In this document: one piece after another, positions 20,800-35,700 of the stretch
Numbering within the stretch: the stretch's first letter is position 1
How the letters are laid out: each line of letters opens with the position of its first letter
Assembly (NCBI GenBank): GCA_016165875.1
Contig: JABBOT010000001.1
Coordinates: 48,028,625-48,092,624, forward strand
DNA length: 64,000 nucleotides
Origin: Acanthopleura granulata
Taxonomy: Eukaryota; Mollusca; Polyplacophora; Chitonida; Chitonidae
Direction: 5' to 3'
Position numbers and translations under genes: made by a program
Notes under the pieces: model-generated
Seen by the model: only the letters and a program-made list of their open reading frames with translations
Told to the model about the DNA's origin: nothing
Database searches by the model: none

Positions 20800-23700
20800 C
20801 TGTCAAAATAAGGATAAGAACAAATTAGCAATGAATGAAATCACACCAAAATATAAGTTATACTTTGACCTTTAACTGTATGTTCTGTCTAAAAATGAAG
20901 GAACAATACTACAGACAACTACTGAGTTATGTTAGCAAAAGCTCAGGTACATAGCGCACTAACATGCCACGTAGGGTACATAGACTGGGAGCAGGATCTC
21001 ACTGTCAGAGACAAGAATTAATGGGTTTGGAAAAATCTTTCAGTTCCAATATGTTATCCTAAATAAGCCTTTCATGCTTCCTTACAGCATCCCTCACTGG
21101 AGATCACTCTATATATGAAACTAATGTAACTCTGTTACCAAATAAAATGGATTATATTGAAATATGATTTAACATCTCCACTACTGGAACTGTAGGATGG
21201 TAATGAACATCATTACCACCTGAACTGTAGCACATAATGTTTGTAAATGGCTGACCTATTCTGCTGTCCTCTTCCATGCTCCGTCTCACAGGACGAGCTA
21301 GATCTCTCCTCAAAGGCATCTGACTGGCCAGAAACCTGCCCCCCGGAGCAGTGCCCTTCAGGCCACGCCCACCTCCACCTGTAACAACAACACGGCTGTC
21401 ACATGTACCTCACTAACAGCTCTGGGTTCCAATCTGTGTATTGACATTTTGGCTTCGTTTAGTTCAGAAAGTTGACATTCAAGGCATTGAGAACGAACCA
21501 TTGTTGGCTTCCATAGTACGAATTGCCAATAATTACATGTATACCTGAATTAAATATATATTACAGTGTATTAGGACTGGGGTGTAAAATCCACTGTACA
21601 ATTGGTGGTGGTTAACTGGCCTCACCTGAAGACATAAGGCTTCCTCCAGGGGCAGAAACCTGTGCTGGCTCCTTCTTCCTCACGCTTTCAGCCTCATCTG
21701 TTCAAGACATGCAATTAACACAACACATCACCAACCTGTCATCTTACATGTAGACAACATGCCAACTTATCTGGTGGCCAATGTGTTGTACAAGCCTATG
21801 GCTGGCTTCAGAACACTGACCTCACTGGACAATTCAAACTGATCTGATTCACTGACGTACCAAGCTGTACTGAGCGATGCTGATCTGTGGCATTAAACCA
21901 AGAGCCAAAAGATCTGTGCCTATCAGCTGCACATATTTTTGTTCTAAACTACATGAATAAGTCAAGAATCCTTGAAAAACAAAATCTTGCAGTTTCTGCA
22001 ATATCTGTCTGGTGTCACATGATGATCAGCTAGATATAACGTCTGAATTGGAAAGCGTTTGAAATTACAGTCATTTGTGGCTATGTATCAATGGTTCTTT
22101 CATGACACACCAGGCAAATGTGAAAATGATAGAAAACTTCTCTTTGCATATTATCTTGTGCAGCTTATATATGTGGTTTTCACACATTGTCATTCATACT
22201 ATCTTGATCATTTAAACATGCTTTTAAAACACTGAGGCAATGAAAATAAAGGAGAAATGAAGTAGAAATCTGACTGACCATACTCCTGTGACTTCTTCAG
22301 AATGGACGGCCCTGGTGCCATGTCAAGACTGGCTGCTTTATTCAAATCCCCACCAGGCTGATCAGCTGCTGACAGACTTTGTATCAGAGTGGCTTTAGGG
22401 AATGAGACCTGTCTGTCCAGCTGTCTGTCTGCCTCACTGTTCAGCTCTCTCTCTATATTCCTGTCCAACTGTCTCTCTGCCTCTCTGTCCATCTGCCTGT
22501 CTGCCTGTCTGTTATCAGACAGCTGACCCGGCCCTCTACCCTCCCTACATGTGGGGCTCGGCCTGCGAAGCTGCTGCCCCAGGCTTACCTCTCCTGTACT
22601 GGTTCCAGTCTGGTTGAGCACAGCTTGCACATCATTCAGGGCTAAGTCATACTGATAAAATCCTGCCCCTGCTTGGATCTTACTAAGCAGAGCTAACATG
22701 CCTGTTGGGTCCTCAACAGACTGATGACAAAATTCTCCCTCACTCTGAGATACATCCTGAAAAAAAACCCACAAAAATGGCCTTTTTTTATTTATTTCTT
22801 TGCTTGGTGTTTTACGTCTTACTCTAGAATATTTCACTTTTACGATGGTGGCCATCTGCAGGTTGCTGGCAGATCTTTCCACGTTTAATGTATATTATAA
22901 ATATCCCTATGCAGTCATTTCTACTGAAATGTGAAACAGATCAACAACAACTTAATTTAATTATTGGATGTTGAAATGAAGCTAAAACTTGACACGTCAC
23001 CACACACACAAGCATTAATATCAGAAGTGAGAAAATATCAAGAAAAACACATGTATGCAGGGGTCATTTACCGTCTCCAGGTCCTCAGTATCCCTCAGTG
23101 TACTGGCAATGCTGAAATCTCCCAAACGATTGTGTCCAGTCTGCGCCTTCAGTCTGACAACTGGTGACAAGACAAAAGCACTGAAAACCATTCAGAGCTA
23201 ATCACCTCTATTCTACATGTAAAGAGGCTGCTAAAATTTAGACTGCTAACATTTTATTTTATTTTATTAATAATCAAAAGAATGAATGAATGATTGTTTG
23301 TGGCTTGACGCCACATCAGCAATGTTTATAATCAAAAGAAGTTACATGTTCACGATGTTTATATGTAACATACTGTCTGTAAAATACGCCCTTTGTTCCA
23401 TTCTTCTAAGCTATGAACTAACAGTTTATTGGTTTCTTTCATATATTTAAGTAAACTTTAGGAACATAAAGCATTATTTCACATTTCCTACAAATCATGG
23501 AAAAAAGCAAGACAGCACTGGATTCGAAGGCAGCAACCTTAGTAAAACCACAATCACTCATTCCCTACTCTTAACTGCAGGGGAGGCTTTATCCTTTGCC
23601 TCCGATAATAGTGACAAGAAATGATACCTGACAATATAATACTTTTATATCCACTAAGAAAGTGTTCCTAGATAAGAGGTTGGACGAAGTATTGTTGGAG

Positions 23701-26700
23701 TGTGTATGTCAGCTTTTGACACGCTGCATAATTTTCATCTGAAAAATGTATGACCCATTTTGGTAAAAGTATATGGATTGAGAGGCAAAATCAGGTAAAT
23801 CTTTGGAAATATAAGGAGTGATCAGAATTATAGGCCCGGGAAAAATACGCCTACTGGGTGTCCTATTATAGGTACACAATACAGATGGCAAGCTTGTCAG
23901 TGCAAGTGCCTGTGATCCTAAAATCTATCTTGACCATACATGTATATATTACCTTCACTGAGTGCAAGATTTGGGAGCTGTCCTTCACTGTGGCTGACTA
24001 GCCACTGGCCTTCAGAGAGACTCTCATTAACGGTTTCCGTCAGGCTGGAGGTGATGGAGGTGCTGTCAGACTGGGACAGGTTGATGGCCTCATCCTGAAC
24101 ACCAGGTCTCACATTGCTGACAGATGTGGACATGTCACTGCAACACACAGCATGTATTATACAAATAATGTAGTTTGGGTCATTTGGTAGGATATCAGGA
24201 ACTGTTGGCTTCAGGACAAGTGATGTTCAAGGAAAACAAGTCCATGTAGAAGAAAAAGGAAATGAAATACAGTAACCTGCTCTATTGAAACCGTAAATCG
24301 CTGAACTATATGTCGTCACTTGCCAAGGAAGCTAACTATTTATTTTTACAACAAACAAAGAAACAAACAAACGACAGGAAGCTGATGAAGGGAGACAACA
24401 ATTGTTGGATATTGCCTCATGAACACATGACATATTAAACTTTCTAAGTGTGATCTTATTTATTTGAGCATGTTATCATTGGACATCATGTTTTGCGCGA
24501 TATCGTGTCATCCTGTATTGACCCATGGAAACCAAGAATGACTCTAGCAGGTATAATCATGACAGCTCAAAAGTTAAACAACACTGAAACTCAGTGTAAA
24601 GTGCAAACCATTTGCTACATGCATGACAACTCACACAAGTTTGGGTTGAGGGGCCTGTATGTCTGTCTGCATGTCTGTCTGTGTGTCCACTTCCCTCTTT
24701 GGTTGCGGTGACACAGTTTCTGCCTCTCTGGGGCTGGCTGGAGTGTCCTCATGCTCGGGGCTGACTACCCTGACGGGGCTGCCTGACAATGGGGGTGTAA
24801 CAACAGGTTCTTCTGGCTCCTTTGTGACAGGGGACGGCTCTGGGGAGGGCGCAGGGGTCACAGTGTCCCCGACAGCCTGCACTACTGGCCCCTCATCCTC
24901 CACAGGGAATGTCACTGTGGCTGAAATCAGAACCACAACCCAGGAGTTTGGAATCATGGGATAAACTTTATCAAGATGCTTTCAATGCTAAACCGTACAG
25001 ACCCTTTCGGCATAAGCTCTGACACATGACAGAAGATGGCAACAATATCCAATATTATTTTTAGCAATTGTCCAGGAACTTTGTGTCAAAATAATGATTG
25101 CATTACCATTGCAGCCTGCATCATAACGCAACAAAGAAGTGTATGTCCACGCCATTCAAACATGAACAGTGTCATACACCTGGGTTGCTATACCAAACCC
25201 ATCTATTTACCAAGATGCACATTGTAAGGCCGAAATCCTTTGCTTCAATACATCTGGCCACTACTCTTTACTCTCCTCACACTTACGAATTGGCAGGAGG
25301 AACAAAACAAAGGTGTTCATCAGAGGAAATCAGTATTCTGTAATTGAACTGTCATCATTAAGAGTTTGCTTTCTACATATTTGCAGACAAAAAGAATGAG
25401 AAACATGACAAAATATGACAACTGTAACCTGTAAGTGAAGCTTATCAAACTCTCTCACCAGCTATCTTGTTCATCATGTCCACAATGTCTACAGAACCGG
25501 AGCTTGGTTCCAGTTCAGACATCTCCAGTCTGGTAGCTACAGGCTCCTCCCGGGGCTCCTCCTGGGGTTTCTCCTGGGGCTCTGCTGGGGCTGGCCGGCC
25601 TGGAGCCAGCTCATCCTCTATCTCCACAGACTGGGCAGGGGTGTAGAGGGGCGATGCGGCACGGGGGCTGGAGGGTACTGGGCTTGTTCGTGGAGTGGGC
25701 TCTGGGGTAGGAATCACTTTACGAGGAGACTGACGTGAAAGCTGAGAAGGAAATGACTGATTTATTTGATTGATGTTTTAAGTCATACTCAAGAATATTT
25801 CACTTATACACCTCACGTCATCATTAATGAGATGCCTTTTGTTGCTGAAGATAAAACAAGCTGAATCTTAAGATCAGTCAGGTTTTTAGAAAATTTTCAT
25901 GTGGTTACCTACACATGAACTAATTTTTACAGAATTTTTGTTGTCAGGATCAAGACAACAGATGTTTTCCTTACATGAACATTGCAGGGAATATCAAAGC
26001 AAAAGATCACATATTTTATTTATTTCTTTGATTGGTGTCTTAGGCCGTACCCAAGAATATTTCACTTATGTGACGGCAACCAGCATTATAGTGGGAAGGA
26101 AACCAGTCATAGCCCAGGGGAAAAACACGTCCATCTGGAGGTTGTTGGCAGATTTCCTCCCTTGGCTGGAGAGTTAGTCTCCATGAGCTGGATTTGAACT
26201 CACAGCGATCGCACTGGTGAGAGGCACCGAGGTCATTAGTGCACTAGTGTGCCGTCCTGCTTGGCCACAGAGGACCCTCAGGGAATATCAAGACATAAAA
26301 TCACATAAACTGGGCAGTAAATATAAGGCTGTACCTTTGGAGGGTGTGATATTCTGGGCGAGACACCTGCTCCAGCCCGGTCCTCCTGTACGAGGTCAGG
26401 TGAGCCAGCCCGTTGTGCCAGTGGCTGCTCCTCTCTCCCGGGGAACTCTCCCAGCAGGCCTGCGATCTTCTCCTGGAGAGCCTCCCTGACCATCTGACTA
26501 ACCAGCTCACTGTCCACCGGCTGACCAGCGTCCACAAACAGCTGTAGGCCTGCCCCTCCTACAGCACCCATCACTGAAACACATACACACACAGCTCAAC
26601 ATCAGGATCATGTCACTCCTTGGTACCTCAATGACCACTTAGCCATGTGCGGAAGGTCGTGGGACTTGTTGTATCAGTGAAATATTCTGGAGTACAGCGT

Positions 26701-29700
26701 AAAACACCAATCAAATAAATAAAATAATGAACAACTTGTAAAACAGTCCAATGGTCAGTGAGACAATGCCAAGTGAGACAATGGTCAGTGATACAATGGC
26801 CAGACTAGTTGTTTATGTTAAGGCATTAATGGACAGTGTGCTTAACTAGTGCCAAGATCTCACTTGTGTCACAGTTTCATGTGCTAAAGATTACTCTCAC
26901 ATTGCTTAGCTAGCACCAAGATCACACTTGTGTCACAGTTTCATGCACTAAAGATTACTCTCACATTGCTTAACTAGTGCCAAGATCTCACTTGTGTCAC
27001 AGTTTCATGCGTTAAAGACTACTCTCACATTTCATCATAACTGTGTGACAATAGAAGTAATTCAGCACAAGCCTACCAACACTTTGATGACAATTACAGC
27101 TTCGAATCATCAGATCATCTGATCTGAGACATCAGAAATGACTTATGAAATCTTATGTGGTGGGAAATGAAGAGAACTAAAGATGACACTCAAAAGATAT
27201 GTGCATTCTCTACTGTGTTGGGATGGCTGAAAGGAACATTTCTGACAGATTACATGGTACCAGCAGACTGCAGCCTGAAGTTACAAAGCTTCACTCCGCA
27301 TTCTGAATGAGTGCTCTTTCAGTTGAGTACAACTGTTATTCCATCAAAGTGAGTCAGCATCCACTTTGATTTTATCCCAGTTTACCAAATTTGAACCGGC
27401 AGCAAGACAATATTTTTTTTAGAACTGAATTTCTCCAGTGTAAATTTGTATTTGCCTCTTTTTCTAAAATAAACTTGTTCTCATACACAGTATACTATGA
27501 GAGATCTACTAGTGCACTGTGTGAAAGTAGACAGCTGGGGTAAATGACTTAAAATTTTGCCCAGAAAAGTGCATTTTCACAGGCAAACAAATGTCATAAA
27601 GTACTGTTCTGGACAGTGAAAGCTTCTTTTCCCCAGAAGCATATCTTCCTGTCCACCAAACAAAAATCAAAAAACCTTTCTACCATCAATATAACCCTCA
27701 GAGTCAGGAAAAATGAGCAACTTAGTTGCATGTACAGATGAAATTTAAGGTCACTTCATATTTACTTTTTCATGACCAAGTTGCTCATTTTTCCTGATTT
27801 CAAGCACAAAAACTAATATTTTACTGCATTTTTTGCCTCCAAAAATACACTTTTAGGGGGAAGATCTTAAGTAATTAACCATACTAACAGTGTCAGACTA
27901 GTACTCACTAGATGCAGATCCTGACTCAACGTCTGAGTCCCCGTCCCTGTGGTTGAAGTCGACAGGATCAGCTACAGGCATCTCCTTACCTGTGCTCTCA
28001 GAGTACATGTCAGCCACAAAACGAGCCATCAGCTCCTGCTCAACCCTGGCACAAAACAGCAGTGAACAAAACATAGACTCACAATTCTGCAGCGTGAATT
28101 TTGGTGCTATAAACTGCAATTCAATGTTTCAATTCTATAATAGTCCAAAATATCACACTGACGATGCTGGATGCCAATCGAGTGAAAAAGTGTTTATCAA
28201 CTTTTAGTTTCACCTTTGAAAAAAATAACTGAGGTATATACTATAAATGTAGTATCTATCCCTGCACATACATGATGCACCTGTTTTCTTACATTTAAAA
28301 TGGTTTTGGAGATGAAAATGAAGTTTGTGTCGTTGCTGACGCCTGAAAGGGGTCCAAACACTGGTTGTTATTGCAATAAAGTCACTGTTGATTGGTAAAC
28401 TTGTATTCTAAAGATCCAAACACCCGAAGCATTGCGAATGGCAGAGTTAAATATTCTGTAGTGAAAGAGTTTAAGATTTACCGGTGCTATTTGAGCTAGG
28501 AGAGACACTGACCATTCTAATGCCTGCATTTCTTTGGCATTTTTCAGTTTGAGGTTTTCAGCAATGATTTCTGCTTCTGAAGGAGGTTGATTTACAGGTG
28601 CAGGGGGCACTAACTCAGGTACATAGTAGGTTGCTGTGGGTGGAGCTTGGTAACCAGGGAGGGTGATGCCTGTTCCTGTCATCTCCATCTGACAGCTGTC
28701 ATCCTCTTCTGACTCCTCCTACAGAGAATACATAAGACACACCTTCCTTTTTACAATGCCAACTTTATACACATAGTCCTCACTGCTTAATTGTCTATGG
28801 GGCACCGGCAACTTAACATTGTCAGTTTTGAATACACAGTTTTTGAAAGCTTACAGACATAAAACATATGACAAAGTATCACCTAGTGATAAAACAAGCC
28901 ATGCAACAATAGCTGTGACGATGGATAGCTCATGCATGTATATGTATGTAAGTATATATGTATGAATGTATGTATGTACATTGCGGTGGCATCTGTTATG
29001 TAAGCCTACATGACTGGGTATTCTGATGTACATGTACATTTGTAGCCTATAATCTACAAATTCACAGTAATACTTACTTCAAATGAAAGTCTACTTAAAA
29101 GAGCTCACATTTATGAAATGAGTTCAATAATTTCACTTGATGCCCCTAGCAAAGAATAAATGGACATTATTTTCATCCACCAAAAACACACAATACTTCG
29201 CCCATCACATCTTCTGTAGACCAGTATACCTCAGAGGTCAAGCTGAAACAACGCTGTTACATGTTCATAACGCTAAGTCAAATCAAACAGATCACTTCAG
29301 TTTTACCTCCTCAGCCGACGTATCATGATGTGCCACATCAAAGTAGGTCTGAGGGTTGAACTGAACCTGTGCAGGTGGCTTCTGGGCTGGATGATCTCGC
29401 GCTGACCCGGTCACATTCACGCTGGGTAACAGCTACACAGAACATAGTCAAGGTAAAAGTTGTACAGTCAGACAGTAACACAAACAGTCAGATAAATCAT
29501 ATACAAAATACAGTTCTGAGTATACATGCATGAGGCACACAGACATGTTAGTGAAAACTTTAACTTTACATGAAAACTTTAATATGCAACCTCTTCTTTA
29601 AAACAGCGGTGAAATTGTTTGAAGAAAGTGAATGAATGAGTGATTGGCATGGGATTAATAATTGGCTGTATTTCGGCCTTATCGTGTCATCTTTTGACAG

Positions 29701-32700
29701 TAGAATGATATGTCCAACATGAAAATAAACAAGAAATGTACACATTTTAAACCAGCTAAAATTAACAAATGTAAGACAGCTAAAAATAAAAAATTAGAGT
29801 TATACAATAACATTAAAAATATCATTGAATACTGTCCCTATAAAAAGGTAACAAAAAGTTTTTCAGAACTACAGCACTGCCAGAAACACTGTTAAACAAC
29901 TGAAAAACAGTCACATGCCACACAGAACACAATTTCAGAATAACGATATCTTTTATATGATATGGGCCAATATTTAGATGTAGGAAGTGTTATATAACAG
30001 CAAAGGGATTCTTTATGTGGATCTACAACTTTTTTTGTGATAATATTTTGATGTAGAAACTAATGTTGTTGTCAAGTCTATGGATTAACAGACTGACATG
30101 ATACCAAAGTTACTTTCTACATTTGGACATGGTCTATGAATAAACAGAAGATAAACAGTCGCAAAAATCTCTTCCCTGTCAATTTATAATTTCTATGCAT
30201 ATTTATGAGGCCATATAGTCAACCTGTTTGGTGAGAAAAGATTTCTTTTCCACTGGTTCCTCCTCCTCCTGTATGACAGTCACCACGGCAACATTTGATG
30301 GAGTGGACACTTTGGGTTGATGCTCCGGCGACGTGGTCAAGGCAGTGGAGGGGACAACGGAGGAATAGACAGTCACCCCTGCCTCAGTTTGCGGAGATCC
30401 CAGGGGTATTGCCATGCTGATGCGATCACCTTCCCGTCTCCCTGCAAAAACAAGATAATGACAATTAAGTTAGCACCTTTCAGGACCCATTCAGTCTGAG
30501 CATATTACAGCTATATGCACAGTAGATGACAGATATTCCTTTTCAGCTCTTGGATACAGTTCAGCAGCAAACCTAAAACTCTTGCAATAAGAAGTCAATC
30601 ACCTCTAGCCACTATTAGGGCAAAACTAAATCTTGATCATGCTGTAAATAGTTTTAACTTCTCATTAACACAAGGAGTAAATGTCACATATTATATTTTA
30701 CTAAGTCTGCAGAATTTCAGCAATGTATGTGAGGAGACATTACTGAAGAGGTCATTTGACCTAACCAATGAAAAAGCTGATAATAAAAGCAACACTAAGA
30801 CACTGAAGGATTGAAACAAAGGGGAATAACTCCGTAAATGTTGCACTGATTTTTTTTTTTCTATTCAGCTGCAGATTGACATGTCCAACAAATTGTGTAT
30901 TCTAAGTACATGTAGTCCACAAAATTTTCCAATATTCCTTGAATGAGTGTACACATGGACAAACAAGACAACAACAATGCCCTATGGTCACCGCCGACGA
31001 AACGATGAAAGAAAATACCCTAGGTGCAATTACCTGTTTTCCTGGTGTCTCCTTTGTTTGTCTTGAAGTAATACTGTCCCTTCACCAACGGAACAGCCAC
31101 ATTTGTTTGAATCTTAGCTGACTTCACCTCCACTCCTGTAAAAGAATTAAGTCATACTTTTTACTTGGACATAAAAGAAAACATAAGCACATCAATATCT
31201 ATAAAAGCCTTTTAAGGAGCTGGTTTTGCCAGCATACATGTAGTTGACACACATGTGCTGCTCTGTCCCATAAGCATATTGACCTGTGACCTCTGCAAGC
31301 TTAGCCTGGGCACATTCTTTCTTGAGATAACTTTATACACCAGGAAGGTTTGACAGACAGACAGGCAGGGTGGCAGACATAGATGATGGCAACAATGCCT
31401 TTCAGCTAAAGTAGTGAAGGTGTAAAAACTATACCCAGCGTAAGATTTGTTTTCAGATGAATTATCACACAAAATTAATCTGTTGAGTATATTTATATTA
31501 AGTTAGAGAGACTGACCTGCAGTTTCCAGCACTGCTCTGGGTCTGGGAGATCGAGGACGGGCAGTGTTCACGTAATGGAGGTAAGGACCCTTAACGGTTT
31601 TGGGCTGACACTGATACGTGGCCTTTCCATAGACATGGGTGAGGAACTTCTCTGCATCCGCCAAAAGCCTCTTCTGATCAACATCAACAACATCAGATAT
31701 TAACATAGTGTTATACCTTATAGCTGGTCTCCCCCTTTGTTTTTACATTAAAATGTCTCCACTATATAGGTGGGTTGGAGAATGCTTCATTTGTGTACTG
31801 TTGATGGACTGGTCACTGGGGAAAGGAATTAATTAAAATTTCTACAAATTATTTACATCTTGACTTTAATAATTAATACTTCAACTATTTTAGTACAGAA
31901 ATAAAGGTTTTATTTTTGCAGTAAAATGTTTTACATCTTACGTAGCGGAAATGCACACGCCCATTGTTCAGCCAGTTGGGACCACTGCTCTCCTTTCTAC
32001 GCTTGCAGAAATACAAACAGTTAACAAAATGGACAAAAAAAAACCTCACTTAAACTTTAAATTAAGTATACAAACAGCATTTAGTGTAATACTGTCTTGA
32101 TTACAAGTATTCCTGTTACAAATACATGTGTACACAGTTTCTTGTTTCTTCATGGCTAATAACAACATATCCATATCTTTCCTTGCCCCATAAAAAATGT
32201 AATTTTTCGCTTTTTTCAGAACACCTCACCCTCATTATAACATGCTTCTTTATGGCACTTCAATATAACACAGTCTGAATTTGTCTCCCAAATTTCTCAC
32301 AAAGTTGTTGTTGTACACATTTGTACATGCTTTCAAGGATTCAAAACCTTCAGATTTTTTCATCTTCGTTGAACACGTTGGCTTTACAGTTATCAAGTTA
32401 TCTGTCTGTTATCAAAGACTACCAGTGGTTAAGGAACTTCATATAACATGCTTCACTTTGAACAGCACTGTAATGGGTGAGTGGGTCGGGATTGTACTAA
32501 CCTCAGTCCCCAAATTTAGAATAATCAGGTTATTCTCACCTGAGACACTTTAGTCTTATTTTCTTTGCCCAGATGAGTTGTTCGTTTGCCCCTCTGGCTC
32601 TGTCCATCACCAGCTTTGCTGATCTGACTGACACCTGGCTTATCTCCCCTTCTGGTGCCGGTATCATTCTTCCTTAACCAAAGCTTGTTGTCACTACCTG

Positions 32701-35700
32701 TTGTACAGACTGGTGCCTTCCCAAGCTCTCTCTGAAGTAGCACAGGAATACTATACCAGTACATGAGTATCTACAGCTAAAGTCCAGATGTAAACACTGA
32801 TTATCATCTGACATAATAAATATGTTAGTTATTTGTTATTTATTTGATTCTTGTTTTATGCTGTACTGGGAGCCTCTCACCAATGCAGTCATTGTGAGTT
32901 CAAGTCCGGCTGATGCTGGCTTCCTCTCCAGGAAAGGTCTTCCAGCAACTTATGGATGGTCGTGGGTTTCCCTGGGCTCTGCCCTGTTTCCTGTCACCAT
33001 AATGCTGGCCACTATAATTGAAATATTCTTGACCAGGGCATAAAATAAATAAATAAATTTTACCCCATACTCAAGAATATTTCATTTGTGTGACGCCGGC
33101 CAGCATTATATTATTATAACTCCCCTCGTAAACCTGAATTCCCAAGTACAACCACAGAAGAAGCCACACTGAGCTCGTCTTCAATATTGGTACGAAAAAC
33201 ATGTCACAACAGAAGGAGAGTGCAGCGATGTACATGTAAATGCCCAGGGTATTAGAACATAAAACAGAATGGTCAGATTACAGATCGATCACCACAAACA
33301 CCGTCACATACAAAATATTACAGCTCGATCACCATAACCACCGTCACATACAAAAGACTACAGCTCGATCACCACAAACACCGTCACATACAAAAGAAAA
33401 TGCCTGTCTTCATTTTACACTTGGAGCTAGCATCAAAAAACTAAATCCAGCACAATCTAAAGTAGAAAAAATACAGTGCAATGCACTTAAAACCCCTTGC
33501 ACATGTACAATGTAACGAACTGATAAAATTCTAAGAGATTTTATGTATAATACCAAGCATTCATAAAATTTTACTTAAATGACTTAAGTGACCTTGAAAA
33601 GGGTTCTTAATCACGGTTCTTTCTCATGCCAATGTGAATGTGTGGTGCAAGTTTGGTGAACTTGGGCTCAACCGTTCTAAAGATATAGAGCGTTTACAAG
33701 AATTTAACTTCAATGACCCCAGTGACCTTGAAGATAAAGGTCAAGGTTGCTGAAAATCAACAGGGGCCTTCCTCCTGCCAATGTGAAAATGTGGTGTAAG
33801 TTTGGTGAACTTCAGCTAAACTGTTCACAAGGACAGGGACAGACGGATGGACAGAGGGGTCTAGAGGTAACTAGGAAGTCTTATTCATGTCAGTTGGAAA
33901 ACTATGCTTTTCACTTCATGATGACATAATACTGCTCAGCTGTTCATCTACAAGAGGACAAGTTTTAAATGAGGATAAGAAGGTATGAAGCCTATCCAGT
34001 TCCCTGACTGAGGTACTAAGTTGCTGATTGAAGGTGTGCTAACCTTTAGCTGCGCCTCAGCCTGCATGATGTGGTCATCCACAAGCCTCTGAATCCTGGT
34101 CAACTCCAAGGACTGTCTGTCACAACAAAGAATTTTACATGACTACTCAAATAAAATCAACACAGTTAAAAACTTCTAGATGGTGTATGGAATCCTTTGG
34201 CTTGTAGTCAGCCTTCAATCAACGGAGCAAGAAGGAAACTTACTTTAATACAGACTGGTATTTTTATACAATACATACATGTAGTCTGCTATCAAAAAGA
34301 CAAAGCCTGTCTCAAATATGCAATCTGACCTCTGTCCTATCAAGGCTGTTTCACTTCAAGTAATACCATGTGAAACTTGGTTTCTGTGAACCATTGATGT
34401 GTACAAGCAAATGTAGAGTTATACAGCCATACAGGTCAGGAGTTCTATTAATTTCATGGTAGGAACTCTCCTTTCCTTCACCATTCACTGCTGTCATATA
34501 AGAGAGAAAATTTTTGAGAACAGCATTAAGTACCAATTAAGCAAATTAATTACAGTTTGAATGTCCATTATAGGCCACACTGTGTCAAAGGGAGATAACT
34601 CTAAGAGACATTCATATGAAACAAACAATGAGCTCCACTGGACTAAAGAAAAGAGGTTATCAGCACTGTCTGTTACTTACTTACAAGTGGACTTAATGAC
34701 TTATTAAACCATACATTTGGAGATGATTTTAACTAGCCCTAGCTTAAGCGTGAGAAGTCTCGAGTTAGAGGCCTGTAAAAATGCTGATTTTAACCTTTAT
34801 TACTAATCTTAATAATTAATATTACAGGTGGCAGAATCCTCAAACTGCTAATTTATTTTGGGACACCTCAATTCTTTTTTATACAAATCAGCAGAAACTA
34901 CAGCAATAAATCCTGGCATACAATCTGATCATAACTTATTCACTCCTGAATTTCGAGTAAAGAGAAATCAGTTGACACTACTGAATGATAGGTACAGTTT
35001 GAAATTCTTATGTCCTGGGGGACTGTAAGGATTGCATATGAGGAAGTGATAAGGACAGAGAAGACATTCCACTAACTCATCTTTGTAGAGGGCATCCAAT
35101 AAAGCATAGACATCCTCCCCACCATGCCGAGATGTAACCACAGCATCTAAGTTGGACTCCAAGTAGCTGCGGGTATCTTGTGCCTTCTTTAGTTCCTTCT
35201 CTGCCTCAGACTCTCTCACAGGATGAGGCTTCAGCCAGGGGTACTGATTGACATCACTGTCACCTGGGATAACCTAAAACAATCAACATCAACTTCAGCC
35301 AGCAGTACTGATTCACATCAGTGTTGCCTGGGCTAACCTACAACAATCAACATCAACTTCAGCCAGGGGTACTGATTCACATCACTGTTACCTGGGATAA
35401 CCTAAAACAATCAACATCAACTTCAGCCAGGGGTACTGATTCACATCACTGTTACCTGGGATAACCTAAAACAATCAACATCAACTTCAGCCAGGGGTAC
35501 TGATTCACATCACTGTTACCTGGGATAACCTAAAACAATCAACATCAACTTCAGCCAGCAGTACTGATTCACATCAGTGTCGCCTGGGCTAACCTACAAC
35601 AATCAACATCAACTTCAGACAAGGGTACTGACTGACATCACTGTCACATGGGCTAACCTACAACAATCAACATCAACTTCAGACAAGGGTACTTATTCAC

